Of a stretch of DNA of 64,000 nucleotides, positions 43,165-52,792 are shown piece after piece. Below the pieces are notes generated by a model. It saw only the letters and a program-made list of their open reading frames with translations, ran no database searches and was not told the DNA's origin. Position 1 is the stretch's first letter. Every line of letters starts with the position of its first letter. Origin of the DNA: Bacteroidales bacterium (GTDB taxonomy: Bacteria > Bacteroidota > Bacteroidia > Bacteroidales > UBA1715); NCBI GenBank assembly GCA_031286165.1, contig JAITUU010000035.1, positions 1-64,000 on the forward strand, written 5' to 3'. The translations under genes and the position numbers were made by a program.

Positions 43165-43753
43165 ACAAACCCAATTTATAAAAAGCAGTACCACCGAAGC
43201 GCAATGTCCGAAATCAACAAATCCCGAATTTGCATTTATCGGACGTTCCAATGTGGGAAAATCTTCGCTTATCAACCTGATTACCAATAATCATAAGTTG
43301 GCAAAGGTGTCGGGAACACCGGGAAAAACGCAAACGATTAATCACTTTTTGATAAATAATCAGTGGTATTTGGTGGATTTACCGGGTTACGGATTTGCCC
43401 AAGTGAGTAAAAAAGACAGAGGAAATTTTGAGCAATACATTCGCGCTTATATTACCGAAAGAAAACAACTTACCTGTCTTTTTGTGTTGATAGACAGTCG
43501 CCACGAGCCGCAAGCGGTAGATGTAGAATTTATTAATTGGCTGGGTGAGCAGGAAATCCCCTTTGCCATAATTTTTACCAAAACCGACAAAATGAAACCG
43601 CTTGCGCTTGAACGCAATGTGGAAGAATATACAAAAAAACTCCTTGAATTTTGGGACGAACTTCCGCCAATGTTTCTCTCATCTTCGGCGCATAAAGTGG
43701 GGCGCGATGAAATTTTGGACTATATTGAAAGTATAGTAGTGAGTAGTGAGTAG
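43154..43753 (+). CDS. engB: Ribosome biogenesis GTP-binding protein YihA/YsxC
   Basis: [49 protein letters not shown]. Confidence 0.95.
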   Translation: MIIKQTQFIKSSTTEAQCPKSTNPEFAFIGRSNVGKSSLINLITNNHKLAKVSGTPGKTQTINHFLINNQWYLVDLPGYGFAQVSKKDRGNFEQYIRAYITERKQLTCLFVLIDSRHEPQAVDVEFINWLGEQEIPFAIIFTKTDKMKPLALERNVEEYTKKLLEFWDELPPMFLSSSAHKVGRDEILDYIESIVVSSE

Positions 43754-43805
43754 TTGGTACTGAGTACTGAGTACTCACTACTCTGTACTGAGTACCTTGT
43801 ACTAT
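43736..43805. repeat. Heptad array (10 units) filling a convergent intergenic junction
   Basis: GTAGTGA GTAGTGA GTAGTTG GTACTGA GTACTGA GTACTCA CTACTCT GTACTGA GTACCTT GTACTAT. Confidence 0.9.
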
Positions 43806-43807
43806 GA

Positions 43808-44554
43808 TTACATTTCCACCGATTGGGCTTTTGCATCGAAACTATCCAATACGGTTTTCAAGAGGTTGAGTTTTTGGAATTGCAGCGAAAGGCTCACGTT
43901 TATCATGCGCGATTGCTCATACACAGGGAAGTTGGTAATTTTTCCGGTGTAATTGCGATTGAAAAAATCGTGAAGATAGTACGAACATTTTATATTCACA
44001 CCGTGAGGAAACTGCATACCCACAAATACCGAAGGTAGAAATCGGTCGGTGGCGGTGCTCCACCATTCGCCGTCTTTTATGCGGGAATTTGTTTTGGTTT
44101 TCAAGCGTTGGCGAAAGTGAAAAGCCATATCGTATTCGCCGCCGCCATAGGCAAAGCAGTGTTTGGAAAAAGAACCCAATTTTACAGCAAGCGAAGCATT
44201 GAGTGTGTAAATTCTACGCACGGTGTGGCGATATACTACGCTGTCTATCAATTCATTGTGTGCTCGAATACCAATATTGCGCACACCCCAGCCGGCTATG
44301 GCACCCACGTTATTATTGAAATTGAAATGCGTGTAGTGCGCCCAATTGGTAAATACAATGGTGCGCATGGTAACTTCGCTTTGCTCCTCGGTGCTCAGTT
44401 GTTTATTCGCCATTTGAAACGACATATCGGCAACAAGCGTGCTGTATATCGACTTTTTTTTTACCGTAATGGGAAGCAAATCTTGTGCAAAAACGCCACT
44501 CGCCGCACAAAGTGCAAGTGTCATCATGCCGTATTTTTTCAGTACTGTGCGCAT
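43808..44554 (-). CDS. Secreted/outer-membrane protein of unknown function
   Basis: Signal peptide (ALCAASGVFAQ) and beta-rich sequence with alternating aromatic residues. Confidence 0.6.
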   Translation of the reverse strand: MRTVLKKYGMMTLALCAASGVFAQDLLPITVKKKSIYSTLVADMSFQMANKQLSTEEQSEVTMRTIVFTNWAHYTHFNFNNNVGAIAGWGVRNIGIRAHNELIDSVVYRHTVRRIYTLNASLAVKLGSFSKHCFAYGGGEYDMAFHFRQRLKTKTNSRIKDGEWWSTATDRFLPSVFVGMQFPHGVNIKCSYYLHDFFNRNYTGKITNFPVYEQSRMINVSLSLQFQKLNLLKTVLDSFDAKAQSVEM

Positions 44555-44577
44555 AATCGTTTTCTATGAATACCGTA

Positions 44578-44585
44578 CAAATATA
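44578..44585 (-). promoter_or_regulatory. -7 box TATATTTG (minus)
   Basis: CAAATATA on plus strand, about 24 nt upstream of the 44554 start. Confidence 0.45.
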
Positions 44586-44623
44586 CACTTTACTGTGAAA
44601 TACGGCTGTATTTTTGCATTTTG

Positions 44624-45889
44624 TTAAAAATTATACACAATTTCGGCAAAAATACGGTGATTTATCACGTTGTGCGTGTCTGTTACACGCCCTTTTGCAA
44701 GCGAAAACGTGCCGTAGGCGGCTTGGGTAACTTCGTATTCCATGCCTATGTGCCAACTATTGTAGGTATATAAAAATTGCGGACAAAGGCGAAACAAGTG
44801 CGCCAAATTATTTGGTCCGAAGGTGTAGGGTTTTTCGAGCAGGGGTTTTGAAGAACCGTAGTTTTTGGAAAATCCGGTAAAAATTCCCACTTGATAGGTT
44901 TTTCCGTAGGTGGCATTGAACCACCATGTGCCGGTGTTCAGGTTGCTGTATTCGTAACTGCCATCGGCTAATTTCGCCGAAATTCCATAACCGCTCAGTT
45001 GCAGCAAATGTGCCATATTTTGTCCGTAGAGTGCTTTTGCTTTTACGGTAAGTTTTTCGGCTTTATACTGCGCAAATGCTTGTGCGGCGTATGACGTTAC
45101 GTGGTCGGAAACTTTCACGGGAATCGCAACCCTTTCTTCGTTCACAGTGATTTGTTTTTCCCCAATAATGCGCGGACGCAACCCTATGGTGCTTGCTCCG
45201 GCACCCACCACAAAGGATTGTGGGCTGTAATCAAGCCCTGCATACAATTCGGGAAGAATATTATCGCGCACATATTCCGGCGAAGAACCGCGCGGACCTA
45301 CCGATAAATACTGCATTTGATAGAGTGCTGCGCCATACACGCGCAGGTTTTTGTGTTTGTAATCCACTCGCAGTTGCGGGCTGCGATTGAGCGGATTGAA
45401 GGGTGCACCGGCGGAAACTCCCAATACCGAAGGAAACACCGGTCCGAACATGGGGTGCCACGTTTGCCCCACCACCACTTCTACGTGCTCCCACGCCGCC
45501 TTTGTCCATGCTTGGCGCAGGCGCAATACGGTATTGCTGGTAAAATTTCCTCCCGAAATAGAAAAACCATCGAAATCGCCTTCTAAATTGGCGGAAATTT
45601 TTGCCCCCCACGTATCTATGCCTGCTATGCGCAGCCCTATGCGGCTTTCCATACTCAAAAAACGCGATGCCGCTTGTGCATTCAAATCCTCGCCGAGTAT
45701 ATTTTCATTTTTGTCGAGAGGCAAAAAATACAATAAGCCCGCTCCCGAAGTTAAACTCTGGCGCGTGTCGTAAAAAAATTCGTTGCGCACATAGCCATAG
45801 AGCGAAGTGCGCACTTTTTGTTCCACTTCTTGCGCCGCGCAAGCGAGCGATACCATACCCAGTACGAGGGTAATTATCGTTTTTTTCAT
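44624..45889 (-). CDS. Outer-membrane porin-like beta-barrel protein
   Basis: Signal peptide; LYGYVRNEFFYDTRQS; FLSMESRIGLRIAGIDTWGAKISANLEGDF; terminal aromatic residue F. Confidence 0.7.
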   Translation of the reverse strand: MKKTIITLVLGMVSLACAAQEVEQKVRTSLYGYVRNEFFYDTRQSLTSGAGLLYFLPLDKNENILGEDLNAQAASRFLSMESRIGLRIAGIDTWGAKISANLEGDFDGFSISGGNFTSNTVLRLRQAWTKAAWEHVEVVVGQTWHPMFGPVFPSVLGVSAGAPFNPLNRSPQLRVDYKHKNLRVYGAALYQMQYLSVGPRGSSPEYVRDNILPELYAGLDYSPQSFVVGAGASTIGLRPRIIGEKQITVNEERVAIPVKVSDHVTSYAAQAFAQYKAEKLTVKAKALYGQNMAHLLQLSGYGISAKLADGSYEYSNLNTGTWWFNATYGKTYQVGIFTGFSKNYGSSKPLLEKPYTFGPNNLAHLFRLCPQFLYTYNSWHIGMEYEVTQAAYGTFSLAKGRVTDTHNVINHRIFAEIVYNF

Positions 45890-45928
45890 CTTTTTTTAGG
45901 TTTTTTTAAAAATTTCACAATCCAGGTG

Positions 45929-45936
45929 CAAAAATA
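45929..45936 (-). promoter_or_regulatory. -7 box TATTTTTG (minus)
   Basis: CAAAAATA on plus strand upstream of the porin gene. Confidence 0.45.
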
Positions 45937-45944
45937 CAGTTTAA

Positions 45945-45979
45945 TTTTCAGTTTTCAATTCTCAACTTTCAACTAAATG
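45945..45979. repeat. Heptad array TTTTCAG TTTTCAA TTCTCAA CTTTCAA CTAAATG
   Basis: Consecutive 7-mers; on the minus strand it lies just upstream of the -7 box at 45929..45936. Confidence 0.75.
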
Positions 45980-47122
45980 TTAATTATACCAGCGCGTAAT
46001 GCGGTTGAAAATTGCCTTACTTTTTGCAAGCACTGCCACTGCCGAAAGCAGGAAGGGAAAGCGCAGAATGCTTTGTTGTATGCGTAGGCGAGTTTTCATT
46101 TCACGATGCAGGCGTTTTTTCAATCTTTGTTCATAGTGCTTGGTTTTTGCTGCCGAAAAATCGTTATTTTTTACACAATCAATAGCCTGCAAAGCCGCCA
46201 ATCTGCCGCTGAGCATGGCGTTGCCAATTCCTCCGCCCGAAATAGGGTCTATGAGCGAAGCCGCATCGCCGCAGAGCATAAAACCTTCGCCGGAGCAATG
46301 AAACGAATTGTGATTATAGGGCACCAAACCGCCCTGTAAGGGCGAAATTCTGCGTGCGTTGGCAAATCGCTGTGCAAGGTTCGGGTCGCTCGAAATCCAC
46401 TGTTGCAAGCGTTCTTGCATAGGAACGCTGTCGTTTTTTACTATATCTATGCTTGTGCCGAAACCTACGTTACATTCGCCGTGTGCCATGGGGAAAATCC
46501 ACAAATAACCCGGAAAAAATTCTTTTTTGTAGTGCAATTCTATACTCTGCGGTGTGCAACCGCTCACACCCTCGTAGTAGGCGCGAATGGCTACGCCGCT
46601 GTTTGTTTGCGAAAACTTTTTGCCGCTCAGTTGCTGTGCAATCGCCGATTTTGCACCGTTTGCCACTATAAGTAATCGGGTTTTGAACTGTTCTCCGTGT
46701 GCATTGTGCAACACAAACCCGCCGTTAATTTCTTCAACCCTTTGTATGGCGCAGTTTTGAAAAATTTCTACATTGCGAGCATTGCGCAGCACGAGTGAAA
46801 ACAAGAAATTATCGAACATTTCGCGTTTGCAGGTATAGCCTGCGTGTTTCAATTTCAGTTCAAAGCGATTGTTTTTATAAAACAGCAAGGTGCTGTGCAT
46901 TGCCTGTTTTTCGGCAAGGTGCAAAAACTCATTGTAATACTGTGGCGAAATAGCCCGTAAAACGTTCACACTGCGGTCGCACACGCCATCACCGCAAATT
47001 TTGGGACGAGGAAATTGTTCTTTTTCAAACAATGCCGCGCGGCACTGTGTCTGTGCAAGCGAAAGTGCCGCCGCGCAACCGGCAGGTCCGGCACCGAGTA
47101 TGGCTATATCGAAGGAGTTCAT
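45980..47122 (-). CDS. Geranylgeranyl reductase-family FAD-dependent oxidoreductase
   Basis: FDIAILGAGPAGCAAALSLAQ, PKICGDGVCDRSV, LCGDAASLIDPISGGGIGNAMLSGRLAA; start trimmed to ATG 47122. Confidence 0.88.
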   Translation of the reverse strand: MNSFDIAILGAGPAGCAAALSLAQTQCRAALFEKEQFPRPKICGDGVCDRSVNVLRAISPQYYNEFLHLAEKQAMHSTLLFYKNNRFELKLKHAGYTCKREMFDNFLFSLVLRNARNVEIFQNCAIQRVEEINGGFVLHNAHGEQFKTRLLIVANGAKSAIAQQLSGKKFSQTNSGVAIRAYYEGVSGCTPQSIELHYKKEFFPGYLWIFPMAHGECNVGFGTSIDIVKNDSVPMQERLQQWISSDPNLAQRFANARRISPLQGGLVPYNHNSFHCSGEGFMLCGDAASLIDPISGGGIGNAMLSGRLAALQAIDCVKNNDFSAAKTKHYEQRLKKRLHREMKTRLRIQQSILRFPFLLSAVAVLAKSKAIFNRITRWYN

Positions 47123-47278
47123 GGCTAATTTATTTTGCTGCAAAAGTAGGTGTTTCCTTTGCAATAAACAAATGTGTGGATTCTTGTAAAAAAATACACG
47201 CATTTCAAACTATTGAATAATAGTGAAATATATGCTGTAACTCATATTTATTTTGAAAAAAAGTAGCGGTGTAATTCG

Positions 47279-47286
47279 TAGTTTTG
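47279..47286 (+). promoter_or_regulatory. -7 box TAGTTTTG
   Basis: TAnnTTTG upstream of the C10 peptidase. Confidence 0.45.
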
Positions 47287-47316
47287 TCCTATACAAATAT
47301 TTTAAAATTACGAGTC

Positions 47317-49896
47317 ATGAAGAAAATTACTATTTCACAAATTTTTCAAGGAAAAATTGTACTTTCAGCCTTGTTTGCTCTTCTTTGTTGGGCGGTGCAG
47401 GCTGGTGAGCGTCCGGAGCACGAGGCGCAACAAATTGCTGCTTCTTTCAGTGCGAAATCTTCGGTAGGTTTGCGTGCTGCACACGCGCCGGTGTTGGAAT
47501 ACACGCGCCGTGCCGAGCAAACGGTGTATTACTATGTGTATAACATTGGCGAAAACGAAGGTTTTGTAATTGTGAGCGGCGACGACCGTGCACGAGAAGT
47601 GTTGGGATATTCTACCAAAGGGCATTTTAGTATGGAAAAGGCTCCGGCGAATATGCGCTATATGCTTTCGTGCTACGAAACTGAGTTGCACCGATTGGAA
47701 ACCGGCGAAACGTTTGCCGTGAGTGCCGCGCCAAAACCAAAACTTGCACTACGCGATGGTGTTGTTTTTGCCGAAAAAATTGACCAATTGCTCTCTGAAA
47801 TAATTTGGGACCAAAGTGCGCCATTTAATAATTTGTGTCCCCTTATTCCTCATGCCAATCAGCGAGCGGTAACGGGCTGTGTAGCCACCGGTACATCGCA
47901 AATTATGCGTTTTCATAAATATCCAGCCACAGGAAAGGGGAGTAATTCCTATACTTCGAGCAGTAATCGCATTGCGCTGAGTGCCGATTTCAGTAAAGTA
48001 ACCTTCGATTGGGATAATATGCTGCCTTCTTATACCGAAGCGGGACTAACTCCTACCACTGCGCAAAATACTGCGGTGGCTACGCTTATCTACAACGTGG
48101 GTGTATCGTGCAATATGGATTACGGAACTTCGAGTGGTGCTTATACTATGGATATGGCAAACGCGCTTATCAATAATTTTGGTTACGATGCCAATTTGCA
48201 ATATTGCCAGCGCGATTATTATTCGGAAGATGAGTGGATAGATTTAATTAAAACAGAATTAAATCAAGGTCGTCCGGTGGCATACGCAGGTGCTTCTACC
48301 GAAGGTGGACACTTTTTTGTGTGCGATGGCTACGATAGTGATGGTTTGTTTCATTTTAATTGGGGGTGGAGTGGTATGAGTGATGGATTTTTTCAAATTT
48401 CGGCACTCAATCCGCCGGCAATGGGCATAGGTGGCAGTAGCGGCGGATTTAATTTAGGTCAGGAAATGATTATAGGCATTCAGCCGCCGAGTACAAGTTC
48501 TGTACCGTTCTATCAAATGTATTTGGAAAATCCATTGGCAATATCTGCTACGCAGGTCAATGTGGGAGCACCGTTTATTGTTTCTGCTATGGGAATAAAT
48601 AATGAGGGTGTGAATAATTTTTCGGGAAAACTTGGTGTAGGCTTATTTGCAGAGGGCGGTACCTTTGTGGCGGCGTATGCTACCCAAAATGCCACCTATC
48701 CTTCGGGATTGTATTCGGAATCTACCACAACGAATTTTTCGGTAACGCTGCCAAACACGGTGGCACAAGGAAATTACGAAATGTATGTAGTATTTCAACC
48801 TGCCGGACAAAGTGATTGGAGTATAGTGCGCGGAAAAGCGGGAACGCTCAATCGTTATTATGTGAGCGTGAGCAATGGTGTAGTGCAAATTTCAACGCCG
48901 GCAATAGAATTTCCTCAGTTGGCAATTAACAGCATAGAATTGCAAACACAATTGTATCAAAATGAAGTGGGCGAAATTACAGTTTCTATTACCAATACCG
49001 GCGATGAATACAATTCGTTGTTTCGCTTTTTCTTGAAATCGAGTACTAATGGTACGGTTACTACGCTGGGTGATGACGAACCGGTGGTGGTACCGGCAGG
49101 AGAAACGAAAGTTATTGTGGCTCAAAAAAATGTTACCGTAGCACCGGGGCGATATACGCTCATGGTGGATTATGACGCAAATAATGATGAAAATTCACCC
49201 CGTTTTGTGGCGTTTCCTACCACATTGACCGTTACGGTGGAAGCAACTCCTACGCAAGCACCTGCGTTCAACCTTTTGAATCAGGTATCGTTTGCCGACC
49301 CGCAAAATGTAGATAAAAAATTTGCGGAACTTACCGTAGAACTACAAAATAATGGTGGATTTTTTGCCGATTACGTGATAGCCTTTGTGTTTGCACCCAC
49401 CGGCGGAAATTCGATCGCCTTTTTTGGCTATCAACCATTGATTTTAGATGAAGGTGCTACCGAAACAGTATCGTTTACAGGATATGTAGATTTGGAACCG
49501 GGCAATTATTTGGTGGAAATCTACTATTGGGATAGTAATGCAAATAACGGCTCCGGCGGCTGGTCGGGATTTTCGCCACTCGCAAAATCATACACCGCAT
49601 TTACCTTGGTTGAAGTAACCGTGGATATACCGGAAACCCCAAATTCTGTAAACAATGTGTCTGAACCTACGGTTTCAATCTATCCAAATCCGGCAAGTGA
49701 TAGACTTACCATAACATCGACCGATGAAATTCGTTCTGTGCACATTGTGGATATTGCAGGAAAGCAACAAACTATTTCGTATGCAAATCTCAATGACGGC
49801 GTGGAAATCAATATATCTTCACTATCAAACGGAGCCTACATACTGCGCTATGAAACCGCACAAGGTAGTTTTGCACATACCTTTGTGAAAAAATAG
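47317..49896 (+). CDS. C10 (streptopain/PrtT-like) cysteine peptidase with T9SS type A sorting domain
   Basis: Spi-like propeptide (GFVIVSGDDRAREVLGYSTKGHF), catalytic motif AVTGCVATGTSQIMRFHKYP, GGHFFVCDGYDSDGLFHFNWGWSGMSDGFF, C-term SIYPNPASDRLTITS...LSNGAYILRYETAQGSFAHTFVKK. Confidence 0.9.
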   Translation: MKKITISQIFQGKIVLSALFALLCWAVQAGERPEHEAQQIAASFSAKSSVGLRAAHAPVLEYTRRAEQTVYYYVYNIGENEGFVIVSGDDRAREVLGYSTKGHFSMEKAPANMRYMLSCYETELHRLETGETFAVSAAPKPKLALRDGVVFAEKIDQLLSEIIWDQSAPFNNLCPLIPHANQRAVTGCVATGTSQIMRFHKYPATGKGSNSYTSSSNRIALSADFSKVTFDWDNMLPSYTEAGLTPTTAQNTAVATLIYNVGVSCNMDYGTSSGAYTMDMANALINNFGYDANLQYCQRDYYSEDEWIDLIKTELNQGRPVAYAGASTEGGHFFVCDGYDSDGLFHFNWGWSGMSDGFFQISALNPPAMGIGGSSGGFNLGQEMIIGIQPPSTSSVPFYQMYLENPLAISATQVNVGAPFIVSAMGINNEGVNNFSGKLGVGLFAEGGTFVAAYATQNATYPSGLYSESTTTNFSVTLPNTVAQGNYEMYVVFQPAGQSDWSIVRGKAGTLNRYYVSVSNGVVQISTPAIEFPQLAINSIELQTQLYQNEVGEITVSITNTGDEYNSLFRFFLKSSTNGTVTTLGDDEPVVVPAGETKVIVAQKNVTVAPGRYTLMVDYDANNDENSPRFVAFPTTLTVTVEATPTQAPAFNLLNQVSFADPQNVDKKFAELTVELQNNGGFFADYVIAFVFAPTGGNSIAFFGYQPLILDEGATETVSFTGYVDLEPGNYLVEIYYWDSNANNGSGGWSGFSPLAKSYTAFTLVEVTVDIPETPNSVNNVSEPTVSIYPNPASDRLTITSTDEIRSVHIVDIAGKQQTISYANLNDGVEINISSLSNGAYILRYETAQGSFAHTFVKK

Positions 49897-49921
49897 ATAG
49901 TTCATACGAGTTCTTTTCTAC

Positions 49922-49959
49922 AAAAAAAGCGATAGCCGAAAATGGTTATCGCTTTTTTT
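49922..49959 (+). terminator. Terminator between the C10 peptidase and gpsA (probably bidirectional)
   Basis: AAAAAAAGCGATAGCC-gaaaat-GGTTATCGCTTTTTTT. Confidence 0.9.
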
Positions 49960-49970
49960 ATGTGCAGAAA

Positions 49971-50960
49971 TTAGCGCAAATTTTTCGCCAGAATTTTAAA
50001 TTCCATTGACGGCGAAATTTTGTTGTACAAAATATTATACACTGAAAGGGTGATAGGCATATCTACGTTCAATTTTTGATTGATTTGCGTAATGCAATGT
50101 GCGCCGTAGTAGCCTTCGGCTATCATATTCATTTGCAATTCTGCCGATTGCACGCTGTATCCTCGCCCTATCATGGTACCAAAGGTGCGGTTGCGGCTGA
50201 ATTGAGAATATGCCGTAACCAGCAAATCACCCAAATACACCGAATCGTTTATATCGCGAGCAAGCGGATTGGCGGTATTGATAAATCGCTGCATTTCTTG
50301 TATGGCATTGGAAATGAGTACTGAAATAAAATTATCGCCATATCCTAAACCTATGGCAATACCGGTGGCGAGAGCCATTATGTTTTTAAGTACCGATGCG
50401 TATTCTATGCCCGCTACATCGTGCGAAGTGCAGGTGCGAATGTAATAGGTGGAAAGAAATCCGGATACTTCTGTAGCCAAATCTTGATTTTGCGAACCAA
50501 TGGTGAGGTAGGAGAGGTGCTCCAACGCTACTTCTTCGGCGTGGCAGGGACCTGAAATTACGGCAGTTTGGCTGTCATTCACGCCAAAACGTTTTTTTAA
50601 GTATTCCGAAATGAGTGTAATTTCGACAGGTTCCATACCTTTTATGGCAGTTACCAACTCTTTGTGCGACAAATCGCTTGTAATACTGCCACACAGCGAG
50701 ATAATGAATTTCGATGGTACACAGAAAATAATAATGTCTGCCAAATCCACTATTTCGTTGATATTATCGCTCACGTAGAGGCGGTCTATATTGTAGGAAA
50801 TATCACTCACATAGAGTGAATTGCGGCTGTGAAGTTGCAAACTTTCAATAATTTCCGCCTCGCGTACATACCAATAGAGCGTATCTACGTTTTCGTGTAT
50901 AATTTTTGCCAAAGCCGAAGCCCAACTGCCGCTTCCGAGTATTGCTATTTTTTTTGTCAT
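49971..50960 (-). CDS. gpsA: NAD(P)-dependent glycerol-3-phosphate dehydrogenase
   Basis: KIAILGSGSWASALAKIIHEN, AVISGPCHAEEVA, GIEYASVLKNIMALATGIAIGLGYGDN; start trimmed to 50960. Confidence 0.94.
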   Translation of the reverse strand: MTKKIAILGSGSWASALAKIIHENVDTLYWYVREAEIIESLQLHSRNSLYVSDISYNIDRLYVSDNINEIVDLADIIIFCVPSKFIISLCGSITSDLSHKELVTAIKGMEPVEITLISEYLKKRFGVNDSQTAVISGPCHAEEVALEHLSYLTIGSQNQDLATEVSGFLSTYYIRTCTSHDVAGIEYASVLKNIMALATGIAIGLGYGDNFISVLISNAIQEMQRFINTANPLARDINDSVYLGDLLVTAYSQFSRNRTFGTMIGRGYSVQSAELQMNMIAEGYYGAHCITQINQKLNVDMPITLSVYNILYNKISPSMEFKILAKNLR

Positions 50961-50973
50961 ATAGTAAGTGCAA

Positions 50974-51180
50974 TTATTTGTATATAAACCCATCGAAACA
51001 GAAATCTTCATCAAGTCTTGTCCAATGTATTCCAAATGGAGAAAACGTGTACTCTTGTCGTTCTTTTTCCGATGCGTAATAGAGAGGCTTGTTGTCAATT
51101 AAAGGCAAATATCCTATAATGCCGTTTTTTTCAATATAGATGTTCGATGTATCAAACCATATTTTATAAGATGCTATCAT
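50974..51180 (-). CDS. DUF2442-like small protein
   Basis: EKERQEYTFSPFGIHWTRLDEDFCFDGFIYK resembles the DUF2442 C-terminal motif (S..GIHWP.LDED....G). Confidence 0.6.
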   Translation of the reverse strand: MIASYKIWFDTSNIYIEKNGIIGYLPLIDNKPLYYASEKERQEYTFSPFGIHWTRLDEDFCFDGFIYK

Positions 51181-51207
51181 AGTTCTTTCTCTTTGTAATT
51201 CCCCACA

Positions 51208-51215
51208 AAGATACA
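51208..51215 (-). promoter_or_regulatory. -7 box TATCTTTG (minus)
   Basis: CAAAGATA on plus strand. Confidence 0.4.
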
Positions 51216-51247
51216 GTTTTTCAAAACAATGCCAACGCTTTTTGAAA

Positions 51248-51283
51248 AATAAAAAATCCCCTTTACTGATTGGAGTGAAGGGG
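51248..51283 (-). terminator. Terminator for the minus-strand DUF3298-like gene
   Basis: CCCCTTTACT-gattgg-AGTGAAGGGG hairpin with an A-run on its left (T-run on minus strand). Confidence 0.65.
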
Positions 51284-51307
51284 GGGGAGTTTGTTGAAAA
51301 CTATCAA

Positions 51308-52186
51308 TTATATATCCAGCCCAAGTTCTTTTGCAAAATCCTTATTTACGTATTTACGTATTTCCACCCATGGCACGGTTATGTGTACAATGCCGGCTGC
51401 TCCGCAGGCTATTTCATATTTTCGATAAACAAAGGTGATAGAATTCAGGTCAAAATAAAAATCTCCATATTCGGGAATAGGAATTTTACCTTCGGGAAAA
51501 GTGATGCTATCCTCCGTATCAATTTCAACATCAGCGTATTTGAGTAAAATATCATGGAGCGCATATTTGCCGATTCCTTTTTTCAGAACGTCCTGAATTG
51601 TAAGTATTTCTTCGGTATTTCTATTAAAGGTTAGGTGTCTTTCTTCTAACCAAGATACACCGCAGCTATGTCCCACAAATGAATCTTCAATCGTAATGAA
51701 TGTGTTGTCCATTGAAAAAAGACGTATTGTATAGTTGTCTAAAAAATCATCAGAAGGCTCCTTATTTTCCATGTAACGTTTTACTCGCGATATAATTATT
51801 TTTCCATTGCTATCTCGACAATAGGAACACGAATATGCTAAGCATTCTATTCGCATGGTATCTGCAAAATCATGGACAACAGTTTGTAGTCTTTGTTCCA
51901 TATTTTGCTGCAAGGCTTGCTTGGAAAAATTGGAAAAATCAAAATTATCCGGAACCCAAGCACCGTAAATTGCTTTCAATACGTTCGGACTTTGTATATT
52001 CGGAATGTATTGTATGCTCGCTCTCCAAGCCCATACGCTATCAACTACGGTAACAAATGCTCCAATAGAATTGCTATCCACCCCGATTTCGGATGTTTGA
52101 TTGTTTTGCTGGTTGCTATGGTTTTGTGCGCAACCGCACAAAGAAAAACTCATTGCCACCAACAGTATATGAATTACTTTTTTCAT
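51308..52186 (-). CDS. Lipoprotein with DUF3298-like C-terminal region
   Basis: Lipobox SLCGCAQN; late region IPEYGDFYFDLNSITFVYRKYEIACGAAGIVHITVPWVEIRKYV. Confidence 0.65.
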   Translation of the reverse strand: MKKVIHILLVAMSFSLCGCAQNHSNQQNNQTSEIGVDSNSIGAFVTVVDSVWAWRASIQYIPNIQSPNVLKAIYGAWVPDNFDFSNFSKQALQQNMEQRLQTVVHDFADTMRIECLAYSCSYCRDSNGKIIISRVKRYMENKEPSDDFLDNYTIRLFSMDNTFITIEDSFVGHSCGVSWLEERHLTFNRNTEEILTIQDVLKKGIGKYALHDILLKYADVEIDTEDSITFPEGKIPIPEYGDFYFDLNSITFVYRKYEIACGAAGIVHITVPWVEIRKYVNKDFAKELGLDI

Positions 52187-52201
52187 GTTTTTTCTGTACT
52201 A

Positions 52202-52753
52202 TCAATGCAATAAACCGCCAAGCCCCAATAGTGCTGCCAAAGAAGCAAAAACAGTGAGTAACAAAATCAACCCGATTAATGAAATTATGAATCCGGCAAT
52301 AGCAAGTCCTTTGGGTTCTTTGCGGAAGCCCGCTATTGATAAAATAAGTCCTAATATCCACAAAATCCAACCGAAAACAGGAATCCAACCGAGAAATGTA
52401 GCAAGTAACGCCAATACAAATCCGGCAACACCCAGTCCGTTTGATTGATTCTGTGGGGTTTGATTGATAATAATTTGTTGTGCACCCTGTGAAAAAACTT
52501 CTTGTTGTTCGGTACGAACGTCGGTTTCTTTTATATAATATGTTACTATTGCAGGAAATAAAAACCTACCCCTTGCTTGGTTTGCTGTTAAGTTTTCATA
52601 AAAAGTATTTGACACAAAACTTATGGGACTTTCTTGTCCATTTACTTTACTTTGAAAGAAACCTGTATTACTCGGCTCTCTTCCTTGTGCTTTCAGATTT
52701 TGCAAATAACCGAACATTTCCTCCGGCGATTGTACTTCAATTTTTGTTTCCAT
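52202..52753 (-). CDS. DUF4190-like membrane protein with a soluble N-terminal domain
   Basis: GLGVAGFVLALLATFLGWIPVFGWILWILGLILSIAGFRKEPKGLAIAGFIISLIGLILLL. Confidence 0.65.
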   Translation of the reverse strand: METKIEVQSPEEMFGYLQNLKAQGREPSNTGFFQSKVNGQESPISFVSNTFYENLTANQARGRFLFPAIVTYYIKETDVRTEQQEVFSQGAQQIIINQTPQNQSNGLGVAGFVLALLATFLGWIPVFGWILWILGLILSIAGFRKEPKGLAIAGFIISLIGLILLLTVFASLAALLGLGGLLH

Positions 52754-52792
52754 TGTTTATAGTTTAATTTGTTGCTGTTAAGTTACATAATT

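Noticed and set aside
43736-43805. Possible CRISPR array
   Set aside because: Units are 7 nt with no spacers; short tandem repeat, not repeat-spacer architecture. The same applies to all heptad/octad arrays.
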